A stretch of DNA of 64,000 nucleotides from Scatophagus argus (Eukaryota; Chordata; Actinopteri; Scatophagidae), in contig NC_058506.1 of assembly GCF_020382885.2 (NCBI RefSeq), positions 8,410,318 to 8,474,317 on the forward strand, in the 5' to 3' direction. Below, piece by piece: positions 1 through 26,992 of the stretch; positions within the stretch are counted from its first letter, which is position 1, and each line of letters starts with the position of its first letter. Made by a program: the position numbers and the translations under genes. The notes beneath the pieces were generated by a model, which saw only the letters and a program-made list of their open reading frames with translations, ran no database searches and had not been told where the DNA came from.

Positions 1-439
1 TAGTGTCGCACAGCCTTACACAGTATTAATACCAAAGAAAATGGAAAGCTTTTATAATATAAAATAAATAAATATACTCAAATTACTCAGTTTCAGCTGA
101 GAAAATATTACGTACATGTAGTTAACAGTCACGTAAGGCTTACGTTGATTTTGGCAAAAGCATGAATAAGTACTCACTGCCTCCATGTAGCTTAGTGTGA
201 AACAGACTGAATGTCCACGGATGAAATAAAATACCTTTGGTCATCTTTTTTTTCCCCAGAAAAATTGGAAAGCAAATTAAGCTCCTAGAAAGGGGAAATT
301 AAGACAAGTGGGAACCTATTTTGACTTCATAGGTGCTACTCCGTTAATGTAAGCTAACATCGAGCTAGATTTGTAACAACCGTAACGTTACACTATGGAC
401 CGAACCGTTAGCACTGATAACACAAAGCTGGAAACTTAC

Positions 440-790
440 CTTATCCTGCGGAATAAGGGTCAGACGAATCCAAACGGGACCATGTGGAACAGGGGCTTTA
501 ACCGAAAAACCCCTTCCCACCCCCCTCCCCCGTCTCCGATACCCTATATTCCAAAAAGTTGCCCAAAGTGCACCGCAGACACAGGCTGCAAATGAAGAGC
601 CTACCGGTGTATTGGGGTTACAGCCTGTTGAGGGGGAGATCCTGATCCAGTACACACACACACGCAGACACACACACCTCACAATTTACATTCTCATTTG
701 ACTGAGCGCTGATCAAGACGTGTCCAGACCACATACACGGACGAAGGCTGAGTGAAGAGTTTTCTGCAGCCGGAGTGCGTCCACTCTCAG
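440..790 (-). other. Possible first exon and core promoter of an unidentified minus-strand gene
   Basis: Read on the minus strand, a TATATAG box (complement of 807-814) is followed by a GC-box-like GGGCGGG near 794-800. About 350 bases further on is a strong splice donor, AAG|gtaagt, with the last exon base at 440. The rest of the gene would lie before base 1, so the product is unknown. An open frame crosses the exon but resembles nothing known, so the exon is probably untranslated or only partly coding. No matching transcript can be seen from here; this is inference from promoter and donor signals alone. Confidence 0.3.
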
Positions 791-3700
791 AGTCCCGCCC
801 ACTGGACTATATACCAAATAAAGTTATGTGTGTGTGTGCTTGTGTGTGTGTGCGGTGTTTGAGATAGAGCTTCGGACATAGGCTACCCTTTAAATGAATA
901 ACTTAGTAAATGAAGAATATTTGATGCACTCGAGTTCTCTCTTTAAAGTCTTTTAATTTTCTAAATTCCTGATCAATCACGAGAAGCATCAACAGGTTAT
1001 AAAAGCAGTGCTTGAGGGTTCACACATGCACAGTGTTATCTAGCCACACTGCGATTTGGGTGAGTCTTGCTTTCAAAGGCTTTTAACATGTCAGATCATC
1101 ACATGTCTATGGTCTGCGTGGACCGTGGAGTGGATGATGGGAGTGACTCTGAGATACATTCTCAAGTGCAGACAAGTGCAGTGGTGAGATGCACCCGCGC
1201 CCCGAGTTTCACATGATCCAACAAAGCAACACGCACCTTAGCGCCACCATTAGGCCAATCAGTGCAATTCAGTGGTGGAAAAATGGCAGAACTCTCAGGA
1301 TGAACGCTTCCATGTAAATCACTTAGAGAGAAAAAAAAAAACAGCAGTCATTTCCCACTGAAAATTGTCCCATACTTAATTTTTGGCTCGCCTTATTTTC
1401 TCTGTGTCTATTTCCAAGATTCCATTTTAGCCTTTCACAATAGTCAGAGGTGAATCATTTTTGGCTCTGAATGTTGACATGCAGCGCATAATCAATGAAA
1501 GATGAAATGTGGCGACTAAGCAGCAACTTCGTCATGCTATAATTTAATAAACAAGTTGGGATTATGGTGGCAAACCGCATGTCAAAATGTTTTGTTGTGA
1601 CTCAAGGCCTCAAATGAGCCGTAGAGCTTCTGTTTGCACTCGCATGATGGGTGATTTTCTTAGATACACAGTCTGATCCTTCCTTACTACAGCCTAAACA
1701 AAATTGTATTCGAAGTGTTGGACTTGTTAGACATTTTTTTTTTTCAGTTGTCAAGTTGATGCAGTAGAGGACAAGATAATACTTCATTGTGTTTTTAGTT
1801 AGGTCCTCCCTGCTGGTCTTCACCCCTTCAGTTGCAGATTTCCTGTTAAAATGTAGTCCCCAAGTGCACTCGGTCACTTGAGTTACTTATCTGAACTTAA
1901 CAAAGCACCTCCAGAGACCTGCCCATGACTAGTAGACTGACTTTGACATGTACAATCCATCCAGTGCTTGCTATCCATTTTTCACTATTCAAAGAAGCAA
2001 CCAGTTATTTCTTAATTCAAATTGTCCTTTAACTCAAAGGGGCCATTGATAACTATTTACAGAAAATCCATGAGTTTTCAAGCCCAAATTGTTCAAGATG
2101 AGATTTTTTTCTTCTTTTTTTCTCTCACAATAACCTATTCATGTGCAGAGTGAACACCAGGTGACATTGCATGAGCTAAAATAAGTCTTTTACCGGTAGC
2201 ATGCCCCCCCGCAGGAGCCTGGATTACACTGTCCATTTCTGCATTGCTCAGATGCTTTGTGTTGTTGTATGATAAGGCCAACTCACATAACTGCAGACAA
2301 GCAGAGGGACACCATTTAAAATAGTTGTGAATCAGAAGCCCTTGCAAGAGGTGAAGTGAAGTGTCCCAATGGGGAGGCTCATACCAAAAGGTCTTGCACT
2401 CATTTCAGTTTGAATTATTAGTTATGTGTAACTATATATTGTGGAAATTCAATGTTGTGTATTTGAGTATAACTCCAATCAGCAGTCAGAACAAGAAAGG
2501 CAGCTCTAAAACTGAGATTTCTGTTGAGTCTTCTAGGACATCTGTGGCCATCAACCAACAAAACATCTGTGAGTTGAGAGGTCATCATTTAGTCAGGTAA
2601 CTCACCTTTCTTTAAAGTGAAAGCAAGTTTAAGCTTCTGCAGAGACAGGATTGCCACAGTAGCTCAGATATAAAGTCATAAGTACTGAAAATCTATTCTG
2701 AAGTTAAACATTAAGATACTGAAAAGATAACGTTCGTGCTAGGATGTCAAATTCTTTGTGTTCAGTATCGCAGAATTTATTTTATTCAGATGTCAAGGAG
2801 GAGGAGTCAACACATGCACACACACACAGCCAGCCACTCATAAGAGTCAAAGTGAACATGTGCATACTGCTGTGTGAAACTCCAACTCACAAAACCAACA
2901 TCAATCAATGCACAAAAAAGCATAAATCATAGAACATATAGGTGTGTTTTCAGCTTTCTGATTACCTTTACTGGCAATTGAGACTCAGACATGACTTCAA
3001 GATTTCCATAACTGGTTTAAACAAAAAAAAAAAGAATGCTTGGCAGGGAAATAAAACAGCAAAAGCAGTTTTATGTAGTTTTTTTTACTTGTTCTGTCAG
3101 GTTGGGATTTTCAAGGAAAGAGTGCATGCTTCAACTTCATTTCAATATCACAATATCAATGAGCCCCTAAGTGGACATATGTGAAGGTTTGTTTTTATAA
3201 ATTATATACCATTAGTACAATGTGTGTGCCATTTAAATGCATCAGTGTCTCTAATTTGTGTGTGCATTTTTACATATGCAATTTCTACATTGACTGTGCA
3301 AAAAATAACGTTTGTAGATTGTGAAGCAAACATGACAATGTTTTCAGCAACTATATTTACAGCATATAAACAAACTTCTATAAATATCAAGCCAGTCAAC
3401 AAATCCAACAGTAAAACTGTACAGTGTATTGTAAAATGTTAGATTCATTTGGCAGGGTCCAGTTAATAGAATATAGATGGCCCATGATGTTCAATTACCC
3501 ATATATCATAATAATAAAGGCTCACTCTTTTAGATAAAACCGCAGATGATTTGGTTCCTGCTTTTAAGCTTGGAAATGTATGTTTTACCGTTTCACAACA
3601 TAACCTGCAGCTTTTCTTTGTTAGCATTAAGGTCAAGGAGGCCTCTTCCGAGATTAAACCCAGATGCTATCCTTAGAGTGACAGTCTGTAAATACTGCCT

Positions 3701-3989
3701 TAGTATCAAACAGCAATGCGGTTTTGTGTAACAGAGAATGAGTGAATAAATGGATGAGATTTCCCAAACAATTTTAACTTTATATATGTACTGTGTATGT
3801 ACGTATGTTTATGACAACATGTTATCAAAGTCTTGAATATGGGAGCTTATTTTACCTCTTGAATTTCCAGAAAGCAAAAGAAACCGAAAGGTAAATATTT
3901 ATCTTACTGTTAAAACGAGCCCTAATACATCTGAAATGTTTACATGAGTATTTCAATATTTGTTATGTGTATACATTTTCGTTAAAGAA
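791..3989. other. Intergenic stretch without a recognisable gene
   Basis: I see no supported coding exon here on either strand. The short open frames have biased composition and no family resemblance. The region holds a GT microsatellite (826-853), several A/T homopolymers and AT-rich sequence. A longer distal promoter of brwd3 could lie here, but nothing in the sequence proves it. Confidence 0.6.
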
Positions 3990-4177
3990 AATTAGCCGTC
4001 CGTTTCACTAGAGGGCGCTAACACAAAGCACCAGGTGGTCAGGGAACAACTTGAGAAAGGAGGAGGCCATTCACTAGCCTGTTTTAGCTACAGAGACCTA
4101 GCTACTGTTAGCTAGCCGGCGGCTAACGAGCAAGCTAAAACATCATTTTGTCTTAATGTCGCCTGTCTTATCAAGTG
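3990..4177 (+). promoter_or_regulatory. brwd3: brwd3 5' UTR and proximal promoter, with an overlapping upstream ORF
   Basis: This is the region just before the brwd3 start codon. It has no clear TATA box. From about 4083 it is dense in GCTA, GTTAGC and GGCTAAC words, which also occur at other gene starts in this window. An upstream ATG at 4156 in weak context (T at -3) opens an 18-codon frame that runs past the main ATG at 4178 in another phase. Its TGA stop is completed only after exon 1 joins exon 2. The main ATG has G at -3 and G at +4, so leaky scanning would reach it. Confidence 0.55.
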
Positions 4178-18873
<14,696 letters not shown>

Positions 18874-18972
18874 CACTTCACGCCTTCTGTAACCTCAATA
18901 TAAAACTGTTTAAACATGAGTAAAACTTCAGGGATTTTTTTTCTTTCCTTTTTGTACAAGTGTGTATATATA

Positions 18973-19012
<40 letters not shown>

Positions 19013-20885
19013 CTGCTTACAACTCTCAAACTGATAGCTGGTCCTCATCATGTGTTGCCAAGGAGTTTCCTTCCCTGGTCGTCCGAGCTGCTGTTGAACA
19101 CACCTAACTCACCTCGGCCTTACCGCTCGCTGGAGGAGCCTTAAAGACACAGCACTGCTCTTCTTTTCCTCCTCGTCCTGTGTGTTTCACGTCCAGTACT
19201 AAACACTATACCCCTCCTTCTTACTCCTCTCATCCCTCCCACAACTTCTCTTACTCCTGGTCACCAAAGAAGGATGCGGAGATGCCAAAAAAAATGGTGC
19301 TTATATTTAATTTCTCTGTTTTGTTGATTTTTTTTTTTTTCCTCTCAATGAGTAATTTAACAAATCTTCTCATGTGGATGGTCGCCAGATCAGCCACGAC
19401 CGTCGTGAAACGTGTGCAGTATCAGCTAGGGTTGCTGATGTCAACTTTTTTGGTACTCTGTCTTTCCTCACAACCACAAGCCTTAGTTTTTCAGAGCTCA
19501 CATCAGTCAGATTTTGCATAGGGCTGGAGTCGATGTTGAGTGTAGTCTTGGCACTAGCAATACTGAGGAATCAGAGCGACTTCAGTCAGTAGAATACAGT
19601 ATCATAGTAATATCCCAGTTCCTACAGCCCTTGTCGGACAACTTGATGTCCGTGGCCTGTGAATGTTAAATGTTTTCCCTGCTTTCCCCTTTGGTGGTAT
19701 GAGCTGTTTTTCAGCTCTCCGATTCTGGTATTTGGTTAAAATTGGGTGCTTTTTTTAAGGGTAAAATCAGTTTTTTCTTTCTTTGGGTAAGAAAGCCACT
19801 GTGTCCTGTTTGTGTTTGTACTGCTGTCCTCCCTGATGGATCATACCTGCTTCCAGTCATGGTTGCTTCAGTCACACCTTCTCCACCCAGCATGTGCAAA
19901 AGCAAAGGGGTCCCTGATCTACTCTCTTCATCAGAAATATTTATTTTTCCATTATATTATACTTGGGTTACTTTAGCTCTTTTGTATGTTAATAGCGATG
20001 AGGAAAAAGAAACATTTGCACATTTATCTACTCCACATGGCAGCTGAGTAATAAAGATATTAGAGAAGGAGAAATAAGATGAAACTCTTTTGTGTTAGAA
20101 TGTTTAAACTGTGCCAGCACACAAATATTCAGTCTTTTTTTGTTTTTTTTTTCTCAATCTGTGTATGGTGAAGCTGAAGATCTGATTGGCAAAGACAGCA
20201 ACCATGGATCATCCCACTGTTAGTATGTTGCCCCTCCCCTCCTTTCTAATAATCTATGGACTGATTTTTGAGTAGATAACTGCACACACAACTGTATTTT
20301 CCATAATGTATTACAATCAGAATCCCTCTAATTTTATAATTGATGTCCATGTCTTTGAAATCTCTTTCTAGTGGAATTATGTCAAAATGCACCAGTAATG
20401 TTTACTTTGAAGCTTGTGCAGTTGTTGGCCGGTAAATCATTTGAGTCAGTCAAGGAAAGCTGACCCAAATTCTCATTTCGACACTGGGTGCTCTAATCCA
20501 AACCCACGTCCTCATCACTGGTTGTGGTCATGGACGTAAGAGAGTGGCCATCTCTTCTCTCTGTTTATTTTATGGGCAGAAGACTACGGTGACAAGTTCT
20601 CAAAACCTGATAAAACACATAAATCAGCATCTGGGGTGCTCTGAGCGGCAGCATTAACTGGTGTTTAGAAGTTATTCTGGTTGAGTGTAAGAAGACTAAG
20701 ATTCATATTTTGGAATCTTATTTTCATATAGTAGATGGCTCTTAGTCTTGCCTCAAAGCATCAGATTAGTTGATGGCAAATACAACATTCTGCTGTAGGT
20801 GGAATATGTGACTGTCTTTTATACACAATGTTTTGATTGTATGTGTTTTCTTTTTTTAATAAAACAAAATTGGATTTTTAAAAAT
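18874..20885 (+). other. brwd3: brwd3 3' UTR with (AT)n repeat and poly(A) signal
   Basis: After the TGA at 18871-18873 no further coding exon is seen on the plus strand. The stretch carries an AT dinucleotide array (about 18965-19010) and ends in an AATAAA at 20858-20863, the likely poly(A) signal. The short open frames inside look random. The exact 3' end was not measured. Confidence 0.6.
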
Positions 20886-22520
20886 GAATTTGTTGATTAT
20901 GGTCTTGTTCTATGATGAATATATGATTTCTTCTGGTGTTGAGCCAGAGCAAACGTCAAGAGCTGTTCACTGACACAGACTGAAGACTGACACTGAAGGT
21001 AAAGATTCAGGAGTTTGGGAATACTGGGACTGTCTTATCAAATGTAGTAGACGGTCATAAACCTAACTGCATTATTTGCATCTGCCCAACTGCAGTAATG
21101 AACTGAAAGCTGGAGTGAGTCAGAGGAGGAACAAACAAGGGTGAGCTGTGACGCACTGTGCTCTGCCACACCTAAAAACTGCAGAGATGCTGGAGGATCA
21201 TGGGAAATAAAAAAGAGATCAGTGCGTAAAGATGTAGAGGTCACTTTACAGGATGCAAAAAGGGCAAAGCATACGTATATACTGGTGCTGAGAACAAACG
21301 AGGAAGGTGGTCGGTGTATAAATAAGCTGGTTATAAATGTGCGTTAATTGATAACTGAAAATTAGATGTACTTCATTTGAAATCTCCAGTGCTGAGATTT
21401 TAAAAACCATGTTTAATATTTAATAGGCTCAGCTTTCACGATAGCGTGAAAAGCCTTGTGCAGATGTTCAGTTTCTGGTTAGGGGCAGGAAGTGCGGTCA
21501 GGTTAGTCCAAACAATTAGCCCAATCTTGCGCGAGGATAAAAAATAGCATCAAGTTCATCATTACATTGTATGTATACACACATACACTCAGCAATAGAC
21601 CAGTGATGTTGGTGTTTTACATCAGATAAGCAGAACACACATGGTGTGTATAATCTACGCAAAGCATTTAGGAATTCTAAACTTTCACAAGACACCAAAC
21701 AGACAGCTCTTTAGATAATGTAGCATGTTTGTACAAATGTGCCCAACAGAGAGATTAGGCTGAGGTTTAGGATGTATCATACTGCTGTAATTTTTTCAAG
21801 TAAATCGATGTCTCAAGTGTCCTTGGTGTATAAAAACAAAAACAGGATATTGTTAAAATACGTCAGTACTGAGGGGCAACAGCTGGAGGGCACAGGCGTA
21901 GGAAGCATGTGGGCTTTGCAGTAAATGATGCTGGGAAAGGACAAATGTGGAGTGTACTTTTTGGAAATCAGTTGAAAGATTGAAAGGTTATTGATAATTC
22001 TTAACCGCACTGGATTAGCTGAAAGCAGCAGCTCTTCAAAACCACACCGGCCTGACTGAGAGTCAGCTTGTGATGTGTTCAGGAGTTAGGATGAAATTAG
22101 ACAAAAAAATAATAATAATAATAATTAAAAGCGACTCATAATTAAACGCTTACATAAATATATGAATACATGCAAATCTAAACAGTGCCTGGCTGTATCA
22201 TGGTAGGTCATCTGTGAATGTGAGGAGATGCATGCCAATACCTACTTTCTCCTGTATCTTCGGCCACTGTAAAGAAGCTGGTAAAATGTTTTTGTGCACT
22301 TTGCATGACAATAATGTTGCTGTGGGACCAACAAGCCCAAGTCTGAGCAGAAGACAGTAAAACCTGAAGTTGCTCTGGTTAACCCTGATGATTTTGAGGA
22401 TGATTATAAAACATAATGGAATTCAAAATGCAAGTAAACAAAGGCAGGACTTGCAGTTTAATGAAAACAGGATTATTAAAGTGTAACTCAGACCACCAAT
22501 GGAAGACTCCAGACAAAAAA
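20886..22520. other. Intergenic stretch between convergent brwd3 and tent5d
   Basis: I see no coding exon here. The two flanking genes end towards each other, so this is a tail-to-tail spacer. It contains an AAT repeat (about 22108-22127) and otherwise unique-looking AT-rich DNA. Confidence 0.6.
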
Positions 22521-22872
22521 TGGTTGTGTTATATTTATTTACCACAATAACACAACAATATGAGCAACTAGATAACATAACAGGAATATTGTTATTTCTC
22601 TACTGGTGAAACAGTTCCTTAACGATACACAACATACCCAAAGTCTCAAGATAGATATATCACCTTAAAGCTACAGAGGGCACTACTTAACACCGTATTT
22701 TTGATGTCTTTGATATTTAGTTGGAGGTTCACAAGCATGTCAGAAACACCTTTACTACTCAACAACAGCTATGTGCATTTACATTGTGCTTCAGTCTCAG
22801 ATTGAGTGTGAGCAGCCCACAAGTCCTGACCTAAATTGTCTCTTTTCAAATAATGAGTACATGTACAGCAGC

Positions 22873-22906
<34 letters not shown>

Positions 22907-24679
22907 GAACAAACACACAGGGACAGAGGGCAATAACTGCTGGCTGCATCACAAACCGCTTGAATAATTTAAAAGTGCAGTAACATTTTTGCTCACAACG
23001 GCAGGCTAAACCCAAACAGAACTGACATTCACTACGTCCACTACAACAAAACTGTCACCATGTAATACACACCACCTGCTGAAGGTGGAAATGGAAAAAC
23101 AGATTCAACATGCTCTCTACATTTTCACTTGTTGACACTAGATTCAAAACAAGACAGCCAAGGCTTTCTTCATAATGCCATCGGGAGACAAATCTTTGAG
23201 CTGTTTTGTCTGACGTGGAACAGGAGGACTGATTAGATAAAATGCAGGGTCAACCCGAGGGAATATGGCCACAGTTCCTGCTTTATGACTTCAAGCGCGA
23301 TGCCAAAAATGATTACAAGATTACAATGCAAAAGCAGGACTAAAGTTCTCAAAGACCATAATGTCTGCCACGGATCATAGCAACTCTGAGTTTTATTAGG
23401 TATTCTCAGGGACTGTACAAAAATTACTGTGTGTGGGGGGGTGCGCGTCAGATAAGACTGAATTTATCTTTCCACATTATAATTTTAGATTTCTTAGATT
23501 TTCTTTGCTGTCTAGTTAAGAGTTACATAAAGACACTTTAAATATTCAAAGACAACATTAAAAGCCCTCTTGCTGTGAAAAGGCAAAGGCAATGTCATGT
23601 ATCTCTGTCAACCAATCACAATGTAGCAACTTTTGAATCAAAATCTGCTGAGAGCTGGTGGGTTTTCTGCTCACATTGCCGAGCTACCGCTAATCAAATC
23701 TCATCAGACCACACCCACGCTGTCCTCATGGAGCGGCGTGGCTGAGTTCTTGAGTCTTAAACTCTTAATAATAATGTTGAAAGATCAATAAGGATACTTT
23801 TCTTAACTTAAACTCAGTTTAGTTAAACATTACTTAAATGGCTTATTTTGTCATGAAGATTTCACGTTTAGAGAAATACTTCACATATGGCCAGGTCCTC
23901 TCTTTTTTCTTTTTTTTTCCCCCTCTTCTTTTTTTCACAGTGAAACCCCAATGACCACCCAGGTCATATTCTTACAATCCCTAAAGCTAGGATCTCTTGT
24001 GTCTGCCTTTAAAATTAGGCATTTAAATTCACAAACACAGAACTTACAATATCATGGAAATACCACAGCAACTTTTGTCTAATGTACACCTTCAGTGAAA
24101 GGTGTCCTATTTCTATACAGTGAATACACAGGTATAACCACGTGCTGAAATTTACTCCACAGAGACTGATGATTCACAAAACAGTTACAAGGGGCTCTAA
24201 CCCTCAGAAAGATTTAGCATGATTTAAACCTTAACCAAATCAAGACATCTGTGTTTCATATATTATGGTTTTATATGTTAGAGATATTTATCGTCTAGCC
24301 ATAGAGAATTACCACATTACAACATTCTCCTCAACAGGGTGACCAATACAGAGCCCTGCCAAAACTGAGCTTAAACAGCCATAAACAAAGTCCCTCCACT
24401 TCAATGAAATCCTCTCTACGAGCTCTGTGAAAAAGCTCTTAGCATTTTCTTTCCTTTTCAAAAGAGTGCATCTTGAAAGGGTGACATGTTTGCCTCCAGA
24501 CCCCTTTCATTTCTGACCTTTCATCATCTTTCATGTCATAAGCAGGAGGGATTTCAAAGCGTTAAACAACACTGCGCCTGTGGATGCCGGTTGTTGTTAA
24601 AACTTCCATTTGTGCGTCTGCTTGCAGAGCACCATGCTGAAAGCAGCCTGCATGACTCCCTGCGGGCATGTCGCTGTAG
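22521..24679 (-). other. tent5d: Probable tent5d 3' UTR
   Basis: The sequence runs from the tent5d stop down to a minus-strand AATAAA (complement of 22534-22539), the first plausible poly(A) signal I noted. It contains a CA dinucleotide array (22875-22904). Long 3' UTRs are usual for TENT5 genes, but the true end could be elsewhere in this stretch. Confidence 0.4.
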
Positions 24680-26986
24680 CTACACCAGACCAGTTTGCAT
24701 GTGGACATGCAGAGGGTAGGGGTGGTAGACCAGTGGGGGCTGAGTCTGGGTGATGAAATAGCTGCTGTAAATCGGCTCGGTCATGTACGGAGCCGGCTGA
24801 TAGAAACAAGTGACGTTGGCCGTGTTGGGGATGGCGTTCTGCTCGCCCAGCACCCTCAGAGCCAGGACTGTGATCATATTGAGCGTCTGTCTCCTCTCGT
24901 GTCCCATCAAACACACCGTGCTTTCATCTATCACACGCCGCAGGGTCATCAGGTAGTCGTACTTGCTCGCCTCCTCGTTGCCGATGAAATGGCACTGCAA
25001 GTAGGCCTCAATCTTACGCTGCTGCTCACTTACGTCAGGAAAGTCGATGAAGAAGCGGGAGCACATGTATCTCTCCAAGGACTTGATCTCCGTCTCGCTG
25101 GCCGGTCTGAAGTTCCTCACCAGCAGGTCGCTGTATTTGAGCAGACCCCCTCCCCTGATCTCCTCTGGGTTGTGGGTAGCGATAAGACGGTGGCGGAGGT
25201 GGTCCATTGCCTGCTCAAAGTCGCCGTACATGCACTCTGCTTCGACAGTGATGGTGGGTTCCTCTGCTGCTCCGACCCATGAGCTCGCCCCGCAGCTTTG
25301 AGGGACAGTGTCTGCCACATCGGGTGCTTGCTCACTGATCTGAGGCTGTGAGGCCACATTCGTTGCACATGTGTGGCTTTCGACGTCCGAATCAGGAGGC
25401 TTTTTTGAGTGTTTTGGCTTCACGCTTTGTCCTACACTTTCATTCAAGCCAGTCTCATCCTGAAGCATGCTGGCTGGACTGCATGTTGGGACTGTAAGGA
25501 TGTCTAAGGACTCTGGCTTGGAGGCCAGGACATTTGAGCTGTGAACTTGAGCGCTGTCCTGTAAGGGGGACTGAAGTGGCTTAGGGATTTCTATGGGTGG
25601 AAACAGCTGTGTTGTAAGATCAGACAAATCAGTCAGTAAAGACCATTTCTCAGGCTTATTGATCATCTTCCGTGACATTTTTCTTTGTAATTTCGGTGAG
25701 GGGCAATAATCCGGTACAACGTCTTGTGATGTGCTGCACGTTTTCTTAGCCGGAGGAGGAAAGGAAAATTCAAGATGTGAATCTTGTAAGCTTGATGTAT
25801 TTTCAGTCCTGCAGGTTACAGAGTCTACTTTGAACTGAGTTATTTCCTCACAGTGTTCTTTTTCCTGTGGAGCTGACTCCTCTGTATGCATTACAGACGG
25901 TGGCTGGGAAGCTTGTACTCCAGACAACTCTTCGTTACCCTGCAGCTTTAAACATGCATGTGTCACCAGCGGATCCCTGACATCTGTAAATAAAGTTTTA
26001 GAGGATGAAACTAAAGGATAGTCACTGTTAAACTGTCCTTTCTCTTTGCTATTTTCTTCACAGAGCTCAAACACAATCTCCTCCTCTGAATGAACATCCT
26101 CTATGCCATCCACTTCCTCTTCCTCCCGCTGTAAGTTAACGCTCGCAAGTTCCAGCACCTCCTGTGCCTCGTGCTTTCCATCTGCATGCTCATCCTCTGC
26201 ATGGGGAAGCTCTTTCTCAAGCACACAAACTGCTTGATCCTGGCATGGACTTTCTCCACAGGTTGCTACTGCTGAGTCTTTTTCAATAACTGCTTCCCCG
26301 TCACGAGGAGCGCTCAGTTTCTCTCGCTCTTTGTTTTCATCTTGATTGTCTTTTTTAGCCAAATTCCCAGCATTCAAAGCCAACTTTCCTCCTTGCTTCC
26401 TTTCGGTCTCCCAGTAAGACTCCAGCATACGATCTAATATTATCTGGAAGGAATCCACACTGAACTCAAACTGTCTTCGAAGTGAACTAACAAATCTGAG
26501 GCCCACGGTTTTAGCTCTGTTGTTAGAAAGTGAGATGAGGCTCCATCTGTCATGCTCATTGAAAACTTTCACCATCTTTTGAACGTAGGCCTCCTTCATT
26601 GTCAGGCAGGTGATCTTCCGTCTGTTGACTCCACAAGGGAGGAGGTCTCGAAGGCTGCCCAGTACCACCTCTTTAATCACCTGGAGGTCCTCCTGCCTGG
26701 GCAGCTCTACTCCAAAAATGATGTCTAAGTCTCTATAGCCCAGGCCGTTATCCCTCACCAAGACATGGCTGGCAGTCGCGCCATTAAGCCGTATATCTTT
26801 CACCTGGATGTCTCTTTCGACCAGCCGATCCTTCACCACACGAATGATGTCTTTCGCTCTCACCTGCAGTGTAGGAAAATTCCCTCGTCCATGGATGGGG
26901 ATCACCTCAGTCAAGACCTTGTCCAGAGCTTGGACTTGCTCGAGGGTCAAGTTGTGGAACCGCTTCTCTGTCTGAAGCTCCATCAT
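24680..26986 (-). CDS. tent5d: Terminal nucleotidyltransferase 5D-like poly(A) polymerase with large internal insert
   Basis: TENT5 (FAM46) enzymes are non-canonical poly(A) polymerases that lengthen mRNA tails in the cytoplasm. The protein is 768 aa against about 390 for human TENT5D. Residues 1-195 and 580-768 align end to end with the family: EVIPIHGRGNFPTL at 27-40, the LNGATASHVLV strand, catalytic DLD at 86-88, FEFSVDSF near 173-180, then MYGDFEQA, EEIRGGGLLKYSDLLV, YMCSRFFIDFPD, GHERRQTLN and the NVTCFYQPAPY tail. Residues about 196-580 are an acidic, Ser- and Glu-rich insert found in no TENT5 I recall. The start codon lies 6 bases into the exon after a good acceptor (intron ends at 26993). 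Wording such as EQQRKIEAYL and YLMTL, and adjacency to brwd3 (human Xq21.1 order), favour TENT5D over A, B or C. The whole coding region is one exon. Confidence 0.9.
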   Translation of the reverse strand: MMELQTEKRFHNLTLEQVQALDKVLTEVIPIHGRGNFPTLQVRAKDIIRVVKDRLVERDIQVKDIRLNGATASHVLVRDNGLGYRDLDIIFGVELPRQEDLQVIKEVVLGSLRDLLPCGVNRRKITCLTMKEAYVQKMVKVFNEHDRWSLISLSNNRAKTVGLRFVSSLRRQFEFSVDSFQIILDRMLESYWETERKQGGKLALNAGNLAKKDNQDENKEREKLSAPRDGEAVIEKDSAVATCGESPCQDQAVCVLEKELPHAEDEHADGKHEAQEVLELASVNLQREEEEVDGIEDVHSEEEIVFELCEENSKEKGQFNSDYPLVSSSKTLFTDVRDPLVTHACLKLQGNEELSGVQASQPPSVMHTEESAPQEKEHCEEITQFKVDSVTCRTENTSSLQDSHLEFSFPPPAKKTCSTSQDVVPDYCPSPKLQRKMSRKMINKPEKWSLLTDLSDLTTQLFPPIEIPKPLQSPLQDSAQVHSSNVLASKPESLDILTVPTCSPASMLQDETGLNESVGQSVKPKHSKKPPDSDVESHTCATNVASQPQISEQAPDVADTVPQSCGASSWVGAAEEPTITVEAECMYGDFEQAMDHLRHRLIATHNPEEIRGGGLLKYSDLLVRNFRPASETEIKSLERYMCSRFFIDFPDVSEQQRKIEAYLQCHFIGNEEASKYDYLMTLRRVIDESTVCLMGHERRQTLNMITVLALRVLGEQNAIPNTANVTCFYQPAPYMTEPIYSSYFITQTQPPLVYHPYPLHVHMQTGLV

Positions 26987-26992
26987 CCTTAC

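Noticed and set aside
24695-25282. Plus-strand open frame of 195 codons
   Set aside because: Antisense of the conserved tent5d C-terminal half.
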